This document shows positions 7,905 to 18,690 of a stretch of DNA of 24,722 nucleotides, piece after piece. The stretch comes from Podochytrium sp. JEL0797 (Eukaryota; Chytridiomycota; Chytridiomycetes; Chytridiales; Chytriomycetaceae). The translations under genes and the position numbers were made by a program. The stretch covers positions 1-24,722 of the forward strand of contig JADGJG010000302.1 of assembly GCA_027596195.1 (NCBI GenBank). The letters are read 5' to 3'. Numbering within the stretch: the first letter of the stretch is position 1; every line of letters begins with the position of its first letter. Under the pieces are notes generated by a model that saw only the letters and a list, made by a program, of their open reading frames with translations, did no database searches and was not told the DNA's origin.

Positions 7905-10900
7905 TTACTTTGCACTCGCATCATCCTCCGAAATCATCTTCAAAAATACGTCCTCCAACGTTGTCTGACTAACTCCCCACTCCAAAATCCCATGCTCCCC
8001 CTTAAACATTTCCATCTGCTCAAACAACCCGGAAATCGCATGACTCGACCCCGGAAACTCATACGCCGTATTTGTAACAAAAGCATCCACCTTTTTCCAA
8101 CCCGCCGGCAAAATGGACTCAACAAACGCACAAGCCCTCTCCGTGTCCTCAGCCAAACTATAGAAACTGATCTTGAAGCCTTTTCCGTACAGCTCTTTCA
8201 ATTTCAACGGCGGGCCAATGCACCGCAGGGAACCTTTGGCCATGATACCAATTCGTTGACACAGTGCCTCCGCTTCCTCCATCGAATGCGTCGTGAGAAT
8301 AATGGTTTTGTCTTTCCGCGCGGTTTGGATAATGTTCCAAATAAGACGACGTACTTCGGGGTCGAGACCAGTGGTGGGTTCGTCCAAGAATACAACGGCA
8401 GGGTCGCCAACGAGGGCGATGGCGATGGATAAGCGGCGCTTTTCTCCACCCGAGAGGTGCTTTGAGAGACGCGTGCGGAGTGCTTCGAGAGAGACTTGCT
8501 TCAAGGATTGGTCGACAGTATCCTTCTCACAATCAACGGCAGTACCCTTGAGACGCGTGTAAAAGTAGAGATGCTCTTCAACCGTGAGATGATCCCAAAG
8601 AATATCAAACTACAAAAATAAAAAAGTCAGCTTCCAAAAACAAGACCAACACCACCACCCACCTGCGGACACACACCCACAGAGTTATAAACACTCCCCA
8701 TCTCCGTCTTAATATTAAACCCATCCAACCACGCATCACCCCCCGAACTCCCATACAACCCCGTCAAGATATGCATCAACGTCGATTTCCCAGCCCCATT
8801 CGGCCCAAGCAACCCAAAAATCACTCCAGCCTCTTCCGAGAAAGTCACATCCCTCACTGCCACCTTTCCCCCTGGAAACACCTTCTTCATGTGGCTCACA
8901 ACTATCGTCGCCTTTTTCTCGTATCTTGCAGCATCCACTCGCGCTCTCTCCTCCCTGACATCATCATCCTCTCGTTCATCCAACACTTCCACCGTCGTAA
9001 CAGCCGAATTACCCTGCCGCGTCTCCATCCGGGGACTAACCCAGTGAACGAAATCCGAAACCGGAAAGTGCCAAGGCCGCGGGATACCGAATTCCGTGGG
9101 AACCACAGCGTGGCAGTACAACGCAATAATTCCAAACACAAAGATTTCAACCGCGAGGCAGACACAGATGGTGTGGAATTCGGTGCCGCTTATGAGTTGG
9201 TTGACTCCATAAGGCTGTGAGTGATAACGCGTGTCGTGTCAGCAAAAGAGAATCTAATATTCAAGAATACACTCACCAAAACCCCCGGCGTATAACTCGC
9301 CACATTCATCAACCCAAGCCCCCGATAAAACGCAAACGGCGGCCAAAAATTCAACGCAAACGGCTGCGCGACATGCATATACATCATATCAAACATCATG
9401 GACGCCAACACGCCCATCAGAACTACGAGAAATGTCAACACGAGGGCAATATGAGTCTTGCTGAAAAGCGATGCAAAGAGGAACGCGAGGACAATTTGCA
9501 CGTTTCCCCAGAGGAATAAGAGGAGGAGGAGAACGACGGGTGAGGTTTTGGTGAACATGTCGAGTTCCGCAATGGTTCCAGTGACGACGAAAACAGCGGT
9601 GGAAAAGAAGAAGAGTACAAAGAAAGTGATGTAGTGGGTTGTGTAGTACGCCCAGGATGTGACTCCATTCATTTTCATCATGATGTATCTGCCCGACACC
9701 AACAGAAGTCGTAAGTGAGTTAAATGTTCAGCTCTCAAATCAAGCACTCAAAAAAAAACTCACATCCGATCCTCCTTCTCCTTCACCAGCATAATCACAA
9801 AAATCGGCAACAGAAACGACACTCCAAACGGATACAACACTCTCCCAACGAATCCACCAAACGGCAACTTGGGGACCAAATCCTTGACCTCCGGAAACGC
9901 ACGCAACCCCTGCGTCACGGTCCCCCTTGACACCTCATCCTCCTTCCCAAACGCCCTGAAACTCGCTTGGCCGATTTGCGCAACAGTCTGAATCAACCTG
10001 AACCCCTGCGCGGGAAACCCGGTACTCGCGGCTACCCTCAAATCCGTTCCATACGAGAAAACCATCCGCACAAACATCTCCTCCCCCTCAAACGCGTCCA
10101 AAAACATTCCTCCATACGGCATCTGACTCAACACATCCCAAGCCGCGACTTGAAACGCCTGCAACGCGTCAGCGGTTTCTTCCGATGGATGTTCCATGAG
10201 GATACTCTTGTTCATGGCCGTGAGGTCCGAAATCATGGCATTAAGATGATTGCTGAGGATATCGTCAATGTCATCGGTCGACAAGATAGCCTTGTTACGC
10301 TCGAAATACGGCACCAAACGAAAGTTGGAAAGCACCAATGGCCGCTTCGGATCCCCAGACGCCGTGAAATTCATAAACATCCGTTGCGAAACAGCCCCCA
10401 ACAACCCCGTAGACGCCTCAAAAGCAGGAGAAACAATATCCGTCGCGTTCGCACTGAGAGCCAACCCATCCACTACAGAAACCAGCCCCACATCCGGAAG
10501 CGCACCCAAAGCCGCCTCAAGACCCTCCTTGGCACCAACTACAGCCCACCCCGCTTGCTGGAGACGCGTGAATAGTCTGAAGGACGGGAAATCAAAGGAT
10601 TGAGGGTTCGTGGCGAGTTTGGATAGTTGGGATATCCAGCCTCCGTCAGGTGGGGGAATGTAGGTGGAATCGATTTTGGCGCCGGCAGTGAGGTTTGCGT
10701 TTCGTTCGTAAATGGCGCTGTTCTGTGGGTATGCGTCGCCGAACCAAAGAACGCCTGTTTGTTTTCACGTTAATCAGACTCAAACCGAGAATTGGTTTGG
10801 AGTCGATACATACATGGAACTACGGATCTGGCGAGAAAAGGAGGCGGTGCAAAGTTGTTTGACCACCCGGACTCGGTCAAATTCGCTTCGCTGCCACAGA

Positions 10901-11166
10901 ACAGCTTTTCTGCAAAATCGGCGGCGAATTAGCAAACACGGAAGGGAATTCAATCTCTCACCTTCAGCCACAATCGCGTTTGATAGCACAGTAGTGATCA
11001 CAGATCCCATGATTGCAGCAATAGCCACCATCATCAACGGACACATCAAAATGCAACACACGTTGTGGAACATTTGGCGTTTCTGGTACGACAACGTCTT
11101 TCGGCAGAGGGCCTTTAACTGGTTCGGCTTGCGCGTATGCATCCGATCGTTGCTCGAATCGGCCAT
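7905..11166 (-). CDS. Half-size ABC transporter, ABCA-like (TMD-NBD), 986 aa
   Basis: Six exons, complement(7905..8609, 8663..9214, 9277..9688, 9764..10754, 10814..10909, 10962..11166), sum to 987 codons with five introns of 52-75 nt, all GT-AG. The start is the ATG reading MADSSNDRMHTRK. A first membrane helix (LMCPLMMVAIAAIMGSV, about residues 40-60) is followed by a large luminal/extracellular domain (about 65-390), a cluster of further helices (about 400-600) and one nucleotide-binding domain. That domain has Walker A GPNGAGKST (about 705), Q-loop CPQFDILWDHLT, signature LSGGEKRRLS, Walker B VVFLDEPTTGLD and H-loop TTHSMEEAE. The order TMD then a single NBD, the large first loop and the C-terminal TTLEDVFLKM fit ABCA-type half transporters, which usually move lipids. 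Substrate is unknown. All NBD catalytic motifs look intact. Confidence 0.93.
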
Positions 11167-11315
11167 ACAGATTCGTCGAGTGGGTGGGGTATGAATTTGC
11201 GAAAGGAAATGGGCCAACCTCGTTGGTTGGCAAGTTCGAATGCAAAAGGGCAAGGATAACCAATCGCGTTTGGTCGAACTTTGTCCGAAATATTCATCTC
11301 ACTGAATTGGTCAAC

Positions 11316-11646
11316 ATGGTTAAAACAGGCTGTGTTTCGCGACCTGTTCCAACCTTACTGGCATTTTTGTGGTATTTATTTTTGAGTGCTTGGGCAACGC
11401 CAATGAGTGGTGACCTAAATGCAAAGAGAAGCCGCAAGAGTATTGGCCACGACGAGGTATGCATTTGCCGGACTTACCCGGCGCATGAAGCAATTACCTG
11501 TAACAAGAAACTCACACAATCCCGTTAAAAATCTTAAACAACTTGCTTGCAAATTGCAGCACCGTGGTTTTCTAATTCGTGTCGCGTATTATACTCTCCA
11601 TCACATCCCACTCTGGAATGGAGAGGTACTTCACCGTACTTGTTGA
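11316..11646 (+). CDS. Candidate small secreted peptide (75 aa, two exons)
   Basis: An ATG at 11316 opens a frame with a classic signal peptide: a short basic start (MVKTGC), a hydrophobic core TLLAFLWYLFLSAWA and an ATP-M cleavage-like context. The basic mature part continues as SGDLNAKRSRKSIGHDE. A GTATGC donor at 11457 and a CTTGCTTGCAAATTGCAG acceptor at 11559 join it in phase to a second exon (11560-11646) ending HIPLWNGEVLHRTC and TGA. Without splicing the frame ends at 11528 (70 aa). It lies in the divergent spacer between the ABC transporter and STYX genes. No family is recognised; a KRSRK basic site might be processed. Prediction rests on the signal peptide and splice signals only. 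Confidence 0.35.
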
Positions 11647-11843
11647 TCAACCTCAACCTCCAAACACTCGACTGGATCCTTCACACGGCCCAACACTCGG
11701 TTTAAAAAGGCACCCCCCAAGAGAGAGATGATCAAAACGCCACTATATCGCAATTCCCTCTCTCATCAAATCAGTGGTGAGATTGCGAAGTCCCTTCCGA
11801 AAGGAAGACAAAAAACGCATCTCAAATTGCGCCCTTCCCTCCG

Positions 11844-13119
11844 ATGCAGTTCGAAACCCAGATGAACATCGCACCGCCCTCAAACAGCGACGAATGCGTT
11901 GTGGATTGGAAGTAATGCACCCTCTGTCTTCCCATCCGTTCCGCCCTGTCCCGAGACCATCCTCACTCACTCCCACCATCCTCACCCCTTCATCCAGATA
12001 CGACATGCGCCGCGAAATCCAGCAAATCACACAGAACTTGTTCCTTGGTCCCTACCAGTGCGCGCGAGACGTTTCCCTGCTGCAAAAGTACGGCATCACA
12101 CACATGCTTGCAGTGACGGACATGCAGGAGCGCAAGTTCATGAAGGTCCATCCGGGATTAATCTACCAGCACATGTAACCGTTAGCCTTCTCACATACAC
12201 ACACACTCACACTCACTCATTCACTTTAAGAACCGTCGTTGACTCCATCTCCGAGAACCTGATCCCGCACTTTCCCGCCGCCAAATACTTTCTCGAAAAC
12301 GTTCTTGCGAATCCCGGGAACCGAGTTCTAGTTTACTGCAACAACGGAATGTCTCGTTCGCCGTGTTTTGTCGTGGCCTATTTGATGGAGAGCATGAAGT
12401 GGGATTTCACAACGGCGTTTGGGTGAATACTGCTTTGTTTTCGTGGGCCTAGAGTGAAGGAGCGAAAAGAGCTGCAGTGATGCGAAGCGATTTGGATCTG
12501 ATCATGACGCGGTGATACGAAAGCATCAAACCAACCTCGATTCGAAACTTTCCCGCCCCACAACCCAGCACCTTCAAACCCCCTCTCCCCCCATCAATCT
12601 CTCCTCCTCCACACGAAACACTGAACCGCCGCATCACCCTCTCCTCCCCAGATACGTCCAAAACAGACGATTCTGCATCAGCCCCAACGACAACTTCAAA
12701 ATCCAGCTTCGCGTGAGTTTTCCTTTGAATTTCTGGATCACTCTTGCGCAGTAGTGGCATCGCTTCGCGGGGGGTGCGTACTTTATGCTACGCTCTTTTC
12801 GCCCCGCGCGTCTCTGTTCTGCGTTTCCGCGTAATCACGCTTTGCCCACAACTCAACTCAACTCACTCACACCCCCTCCCCTCAGGAATACCAACCCATC
12901 TGGCAAGCCCGCTCGCAATCCGCATACCCCCCGCAACCCTACACCATCTTGCCCCAGCAACAATCGACGAACGCAAATCATCCTCCCGTGGCGCGACAAG
13001 GCGCCAAGCGGCGACAATTGGAGGAAGACGATGAATTTGCGGATCATTATGGGAGTCATCAGGAGACGGTTTTTGGGGGCGCGAGTGGGGGGCCGAGTGG
13101 GGATGTGGATATGGGATGA
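11844..13119 (+). CDS. STYX-family dual-specificity phosphatase-fold protein (243 aa)
   Basis: Five exons, join(11844..11911, 11998..12174, 12231..12422, 12652..12712, 12886..13119), give 244 codons including stop. The order of conserved elements follows animal STYX: DWKYDMRREIQQI, NLFLGPYQCARDVSLLQK, YGITHMLAV, the active-site loop VYCNNGMSRSP (about residue 125), AYLMESM, YVQNRRFCISPNDNF, a QL..EY..IW segment and a C-tail ending with KRRQLEEDDEF. Animal STYX is a pseudophosphatase that lacks the catalytic Cys. Here the CX5R core (C-NNGMS-R) is intact, with Tyr in place of the usual preceding His, and an Asp (VVDSISEN) sits where the general acid would be. Activity is therefore possible. STYX-type proteins bind phosphoproteins and modulate MAPK signalling and F-box proteins in animals; the fungal role is unknown. 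Introns 3 and 4 (229 and 173 nt) are longer than others here. Confidence 0.92.
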
Positions 13120-13374
13120 AAAGTTGGGCACTTAGAGGGGTTTTGGATGCTCTTTTCTTTATGCTGCAGAGTTTCAAAAATACGGATGCGGGACGAGTGG
13201 GATAATAAAGCTGTTGAAAGAGGGTTTGGACACCAGAAGTACAAAAACTCATTCGCGGACAAAAATAAATAAGAACGACTGCTCCTCGCGAATGCGTTGC
13301 CTTTTGCCCCTGTGTTTAAAATCGGCGCTCGTTGCATACGGTCGAGTGAAACCATTCCGACCCCCCCTCAATTC

Positions 13375-13380
13375 TATAAA
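13375..13380 (+). promoter_or_regulatory. TATA-like box
   Basis: TATAAA lies 31 bp upstream of the ATG (13411) of the DPY-30-motif gene, implying a very short 5' leader. It also argues against the longer in-frame extension that begins upstream of it. Confidence 0.4.
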
Positions 13381-13410
13381 CCTGACAATCCTCACACCAC
13401 CTCTCAAAAA

Positions 13411-13954
13411 ATGGACTCAAACTACCTCAAACACGCCATCGGCCCCAACCTCAACGCCGCTCTCGCATCCCTCCTCTCCCACCCACACCCAACCCAAGTC
13501 ACAGACCCCATCCACCACATTGCGCGCCACCTTCTACACCAGGACACAACTAAAAACAACAAAGCCGCAGACCAGAAACATTTGGACTCTGTCCTCCAAA
13601 TCGTGGACGCGGAAAAGAATCGCGTGAGACGAATCGAGGATACGAAAAAGGTTCGAACGCGTTGGGCATGTTCCAACACACACGTTAAAACAAGAGAACC
13701 CCCTCCAACAGAGAATCGGAATGCAACTCGACGAAGGAATCGCCCTCCTCGCACACCGAGCAGCCCAAAGGATCGCTCTTGAGGAAGCCTCAAAACGCGC
13801 GGCTGAGGAAGCAATCGCATTGAAAGAAGCCGAAGCAGCAGCCGCGTTGGAAGCTGCCCAATTTCTCGAACAGCAGCTCAAGGAACAGGCCGAGATCTCA
13901 GACGCAGCCGGGGTGCAACCAATTGAGTTGGTTGAGGAAGAAATTACTGAATAA
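13411..13954 (+). CDS. DPY-30-motif coiled-coil protein (160 aa)
   Basis: Two exons, join(13411..13650, 13712..13954), separated by a 61-nt intron, give 161 codons including stop. Residues about 4-45 (YLKHAIGPNLNAALASLL, then DPIHHIARHLLHQ) match the DPY-30 motif: a helix, a D-P-I turn and a second helix ending in LL. This fold docks on amphipathic helices in COMPASS, radial spokes and other flagellar complexes. After the intron comes a long Ala/Glu-rich helix (EEASKRAAEEAIALKEAEAA and following), a probable coiled coil, and an acidic end. The length and the C-terminal coiled coil are unlike the core COMPASS Dpy30 (about 100 aa) and closer to DPY-30-containing axonemal or adenylate/nucleoside-kinase-associated proteins. 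A flagellar role would suit a zoosporic fungus but is inference. Confidence 0.75.
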
Positions 13955-14152
13955 AGAAAGAAGTCGAAATAGTCCGAAGCACGTGAAAGAATTATATCGA
14001 ATTCATACCCACCAGAATTCACCCGCGCAATCGATGGCTTTCCATCACAAATAATGCCTGTACAAATTAAAAGGAGAAATACTTGTGTCACTTCTATTCC
14101 CCAACAAGAAACTTTAATCTAAAACAAAAAAGTCAAGAGGCCCACGAACCCT

Positions 14153-17100
14153 TCAGTTCATATCAACCGCACTCGTCTCCACCCCACCACCAACCCTCTT
14201 ATTCTTCCCCTCCACCGCCTTCCTCCACGCGACAACCCCCAACGTCATATAATAAATCTTTCTCGCCTTCAAAATATTCGCATCCACCCTCGCCTTCAAC
14301 ACCTTCTTGGCTTTCCTCACCTCCAACTCCTCTTTCCTCGCACGAGTCGGGTACAACTTGACCGTCAACTCGAAAGACCAGTTACGGATAATCTGCACCT
14401 TGACGATATCCAACAACATGAACATGACAGTCGAGATGGCAAGGACAGACACTCCCCATCCCCATCCAATGGCCGTGGCGTCGAGTCCACGGATTCCAAA
14501 CACGGACATGAACATGGCAAAGACTTGGGTACCAGCAACGGCGAGGATGAAGACCCAAGACGGCGCGTTTTCGTAAAAGTATCCAGGGAGACGAGTAGAG
14601 AAAATGACAAAGTGGGGGCAGGACGAAATTTGGAGGTACATGATCGTCTGCAAGACACCCGCGTTAGGCTCATCAGGAGCGTCGTCGAAAGAGGAAGTAG
14701 TGTATCCAAACGCGTAGTGAGCGACAAAGAAGTGAGCCCAAGAAATAAGCATGAGGAGGAACCCAAGCACAAACGAGAGCGTGATGAGCTGGCCGAGACG
14801 CCACTTGTCGGGACGCTGGGAGATCTGTGCGTTGTCGACAGAAATGACGAGAGTCGCGGCGTCGTTCAACACGGCAATCAAGATGATGAGTCTAGGGGGG
14901 AGAGAGAATCCGTAGGCGCAGATGGACACGAAGAAGAAGAGCAGGAAGTGGATGGTAGAAGCGATACGGTAGAGCGCGTAGGATCTCATTCTCTGGAAAA
15001 TGGCACGGGAAGTCTTGACTCCGTCAACGATGGTGGAGAGACCGGCAGCGAGCAACACAATGTCAGCGGCGGAACGAGCAGCATCGGTACAGCCCTCGAC
15101 AGCAATACCAACGTTGGCTTTCTTGAGAGCAGGAGCGTCGTTGACACCGTCACCAGTCATACCAACAAGGTACCCACGCTTCTGGAGCAACTCAACGACA
15201 CGGTACTTGTGCTCGGGAGTAACTTGAGCGAATCCATCACACTTGACACACCGGTCAATCAAAGCCTCCTCATCCAAACTCGTATCGTTCAACTTGTTGG
15301 CATCCAAAATGGTACGGTTCATTCCAAGACGGTGGGCAACCTCCTTTCCAATAATCTGCTGGTCACCAGTAATCATCTTGACGTCGATTCCAAGCTTGTG
15401 GCACTCCTGGATGGTGTGGCCAGAGTCAGGACGGGGCGGGTCGAGGAGGGAGATCATTCCAATCATTTCAAACTTGGTCATGGCTTCGTCGATGGTGCGA
15501 GCAACACCAAGGGCACGGAGACCGCGGCGAGCAAAGTTGTTGACAGCAAGAGTCGCTTCGTCGTGTCCTCCAACCATGCGAACAATGACCTGGGGAGCAC
15601 CCTTGATGCAACGGAACTGCTTTCCAGTAGAGAGGTCGGTGACAGTGGCTTCGGTGTACTTGGAGTTGGGGTTGAAGGGGATGAAGTTGTTGACCTTGTA
15701 TCCGGGAATGTGGTGGTCCTGGTTCTCACGGTTCTTGAGCAAGTCGACACGCTCCTGGGCAGCTCCACGAATGGCAGACTCGATGGCATCCTGGGCACCA
15801 GGCTCGGACGCGAAGAAGGACGCCAACAGCAAGTCGGTTTCGGTGTAGGGGATTCCAGTTCCCTCAAAGTCATCGGTGGTGTTACCCTTGTTGGAGAGGT
15901 ATGGCTTGTCGAAGGTGAGCAAGTTGAGAGTGAGGGTTCCGGTCTTGTCGGAGCAGAGAATCGAGACGGAAGCAAGCTCCTCAATGGCTGTGAGACGCTT
16001 GACGATAACCTCCTTCTTGGCAAGCTGGGAAGCACCGACAGCCATGGTAACAGACATGATGGTGGGGAGACCGACGGGAATGGCAGCAATAGTCAAGACG
16101 AGAACCTCCAAAAGAGCGGCCTTGACACGCTCTCCAAGTGGGTCGTTTGGCTTGGCGGGAACAGCCCAGGTACGAACAAAGAAGAGGACAATAGCCATAA
16201 CCTGAAAATACGGAGTGATTAGAATCGAGAGGAAGAGGGGGGGATTTGTGGTGGAGAAAAGTGACAAATCAACTTACACAAGTAACCACGACCAAAAAGT
16301 TTCCGATGGCGGTGATAATCTTCTGGAAGTGACCCTCCTCGGTGGTGATGGCAATCAAGTTGGCAGCGCGACCAATGTAGGTGTTGATACCAGTCTTGGT
16401 AACGACAGCGAGCATCTGACCTTGCTTGACGATGGCAGAAGAGTACGCAGTGACACCCTTGCCCTTGGCAACGGGGAGAGACTCGCCGGTAAGAGCAGAC
16501 TGATCAATCTGGAGAGTTCCCTCGGATTCTTCACCAGTGACACCGATTCCAAGAAGACGACAATCGGCGGGGATAATGTCTCCCAGACGAAGGGCAATAA
16601 TGTCTCCGGGAACGAGGGTGTTGGACTCGACTTCGACGAGCTTTCCGTTTCTCCAGGCACGCGAGCGGAGGGCCAGAGTGTTCTTGAGGGCGTCCAACGC
16701 AGACTCGGCACGAGCCTCTTCAAAGAATCCGATACACGCGTTGATGATCAAGACGGCAAGCAGGATACCAAAGTCGATCCAGTCTCCAAAGATTCCAGAC
16801 AGAAGACAGGCGATTTCGAGCAGGTAAGAGATGGGTCCGAGGAAGTAAGACAGGAACTTAAGGAACGGGTTCGTCTTGGTCTCGGGGATCTCGTTGAGTC
16901 CAAACTGGGCAGTGCGCTCGGTGACCTGGGCATCCGTGAGACCTTCGAGGGGCGGGGTGTGCAGCAGGGCTTCGAGCTCGGGCGAGATATCGTCGGCAAC
17001 CTCGACGTGGACAGCCTCCTCCATCTTCAAGGGCTTCTTGCCATCGGCGTTGAGTTCTTCTTTCTCTGTTTGGTTTTGTGGCAAATCTGTGATTAATAAA

Positions 17101-17526
17101 TTTGTAATGGAATTTTTGCAGGAAGAGATGGAGATGGAGCACAATCAGGCGTCGAGAACCAATTACTAAGTTGCTGAGAAAGCCGTGCCGATGGGATGCG
17201 GGGTTTGCAAGGCGCATGTAGGATGGGAAACTGACGAGATGCGAGGATGCACGGCGGGTGTTGGATGGAATGGGTGGGATCCAGCCACTGGAGTGCGGAT
17301 CGGTCCCAGCTTAATGTCACTCAACACATCACACAGGGCATATCTTGTTCGGAATGGGACCATGCAGGACGAGAAGCCATGACCCCGTGACGAGGCGATA
17401 GGATAGAGCAGTGCGAGGAAAGGAAGGGCAGGGCAGAGAAACGAAGCAGCGTAGGCAGGGCGTGGGGAGAGGGAACGAGAAGGCGCGGGATGGAGGGTTG
17501 GCAGTGAGTGGCTCACCTTCGTGCAT
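14153..17526 (-). CDS. PMA1-like: Plasma-membrane H+-ATPase (P3A-type), complete, 955 aa
   Basis: Three exons, complement(14153..16201, 16278..17086, 17517..17526), total 956 codons including stop. A 10-nt first exon (ATG CAC GAA G) precedes a 430-nt intron, and the second intron is 76 nt. The A domain has LTGESLPV, the phosphorylation site is SDKTGTLTLN (Asp about residue 358), the hinge motif is TGDGVNDAPALKKANVG, and membrane helices include GILLAVLIINACIGFF and VLVLTIAAIPVGLPT. TLTLN at the phosphorylation loop is the form typical of plant and many protist pumps, whereas ascomycete Pma1 has TLTKN. The basic C-tail is not recognisably the yeast regulatory tail. The enzyme exports protons and energises secondary transport. 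Tiny first exons and intron positions are shared with the truncated second copy at 18691, which lies head to head 1.16 kb away. Confidence 0.95.
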
Positions 17527-17925
17527 GGCCGTTTCGAGAAACAAAGTGATGCGTTTCGGGGTCACTTTTTTGGCCGCCGGAAAATTGCCACTTGATCCAT
17601 TTCCCATGCAATTTAATCAAAAAGGAAAGAAAAGAAGGACGTTATCACTTCCATTGTTTCTTGCGCATCACCATTCGGACCCCGCGAATCTTAAAAAACG
17701 CTTCGCAAACAGTTTTCCCTGCGCAAAAATATTCAGGATCAACGTGGAAAATACATGGAAATTACACTCGTCGCTCGAGGCAGAGACGGTTGGATCAATA
17801 TGTGCCCTGTTGTCCCGTCGCGTTGGGGGTTTCTTGTCGTTAAGAAGAGGTTGAAGAAGGGCGAGGGGTGCGGCAAATCAAAAAAATTAGGGAGGTATCG
17901 CAGCTTGTTTATTGATTTGTAACTG

Positions 17926-18069
17926 ATGGTTTTGAGCGCCATACGGAATCGCACAAATAGCTCCCCGGTAAATGATGAGGAGCGTTCGGCAGTGTCACCC
18001 ACCAAGCAATCGGGTCCACTCAAACGGAAATTCGAAGACGCGTCATCGGTGGCACTCGCCGCTGGCTAG
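17926..18069 (+). CDS. Short ORF (47 aa), hypothetical
   Basis: ATG at 17926 opens 47 codons ending at TAG 18067-18069. The second half, SPTKQSGPLKRKFEDASS, resembles a phosphorylatable linker with a basic nuclear-localisation-like LKRKFED, and codon use is plausible. An in-frame TAA lies two codons upstream, so the ATG would be the real start unless an exon joins from the left. No family is recognised. It may be an exon of a gene continuing to 18183. Confidence 0.25.
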   Translation: MVLSAIRNRTNSSPVNDEERSAVSPTKQSGPLKRKFEDASSVALAAG

Positions 18070-18617
18070 ATTCGTGAAATGAAAAATTCGAGTGATGCAC
18101 ATCGAGCTGCACAACCTCAGTCAGCGTCGTTGATGAGCTGAGTGAGGAGCAGAACAAACTGATCGAACGCCCTCACCCTATTTGAGCCTTCAATCGCGTC
18201 AAATGGAATACCAAATATTTGCCTTGGAGACACCGGGGGTTCAAAGGGGGTTCCAAGCCCCCAAGTGGAGGCGTAATATGTTGAAAATGCAACCGATGAG
18301 ATTTCCAAGAACAGGGGGGGCTCAATCGGGTTCGAAAAATCTCGTTTTGAGCCGCTTTATATTATACGAGTTTCAAAGAGTGCAACACAGAGGAAAGGGG
18401 CTGATCAGGGGCTGCGCAACAGCTGTTTGAGCGATGAGAAATTGGTACCAAGGAGGAATGAACTATCTAGACGGCACCACGGTTAGTTGGGTAGAATAAA
18501 ATAGTCCGTGAGAGATGGAGCACGAGAATTAAGCCAATCCAGGATACTCTTGAATCGAAGAAATTTAATTTTCTAAATTTTGATTTGGAGTCATCCCCCG
18601 TCCCCGTCACGGCGAAG

Positions 18618-18623
18618 TATAAA
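18618..18623 (+). promoter_or_regulatory. TATA box of truncated H+-ATPase copy
   Basis: TATAAA sits 73 bp upstream of the ATG at 18691 in a context with little other A/T-rich sequence, at a usual fungal distance. It suggests the truncated copy kept a promoter. Confidence 0.5.
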
Positions 18624-18690
18624 GAACGCCGCGCAGTTATTTTTATCAGTACTTATCAATTCCACGTTATTCATCACTCCAGTATCAAAC

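Larger units (their letters stand above)
17527..18690. other. 1.16-kb spacer between two head-to-head H+-ATPase copies
   Basis: This shared upstream region must hold the promoters of both ATPase copies. It contains a TATAAA on the right side (18618-18623) and one short coding-like ORF (17926-18069). Just downstream, on the plus strand at 18120-18183, is another coding-like stretch, VDELSEEQNKLIERPHPI then TGA, with no start. The two could be exons of one small gene, but phases did not close convincingly. No inverted homology between the two ends of the spacer was obvious by eye. Confidence 0.4.

Noticed and set aside
14525..16222. Plus-strand open frame of 565 codons
   Set aside because: Exact antisense shadow of the H+-ATPase catalytic exon; Asp/Gly/Ser/Val-rich composition is what reversed ATPase codons give.
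16215..17096. Plus-strand frame of 293 codons opposite ATPase exon 2
   Set aside because: Antisense shadow of a strongly biased coding exon; the same shadow appears opposite the truncated copy.
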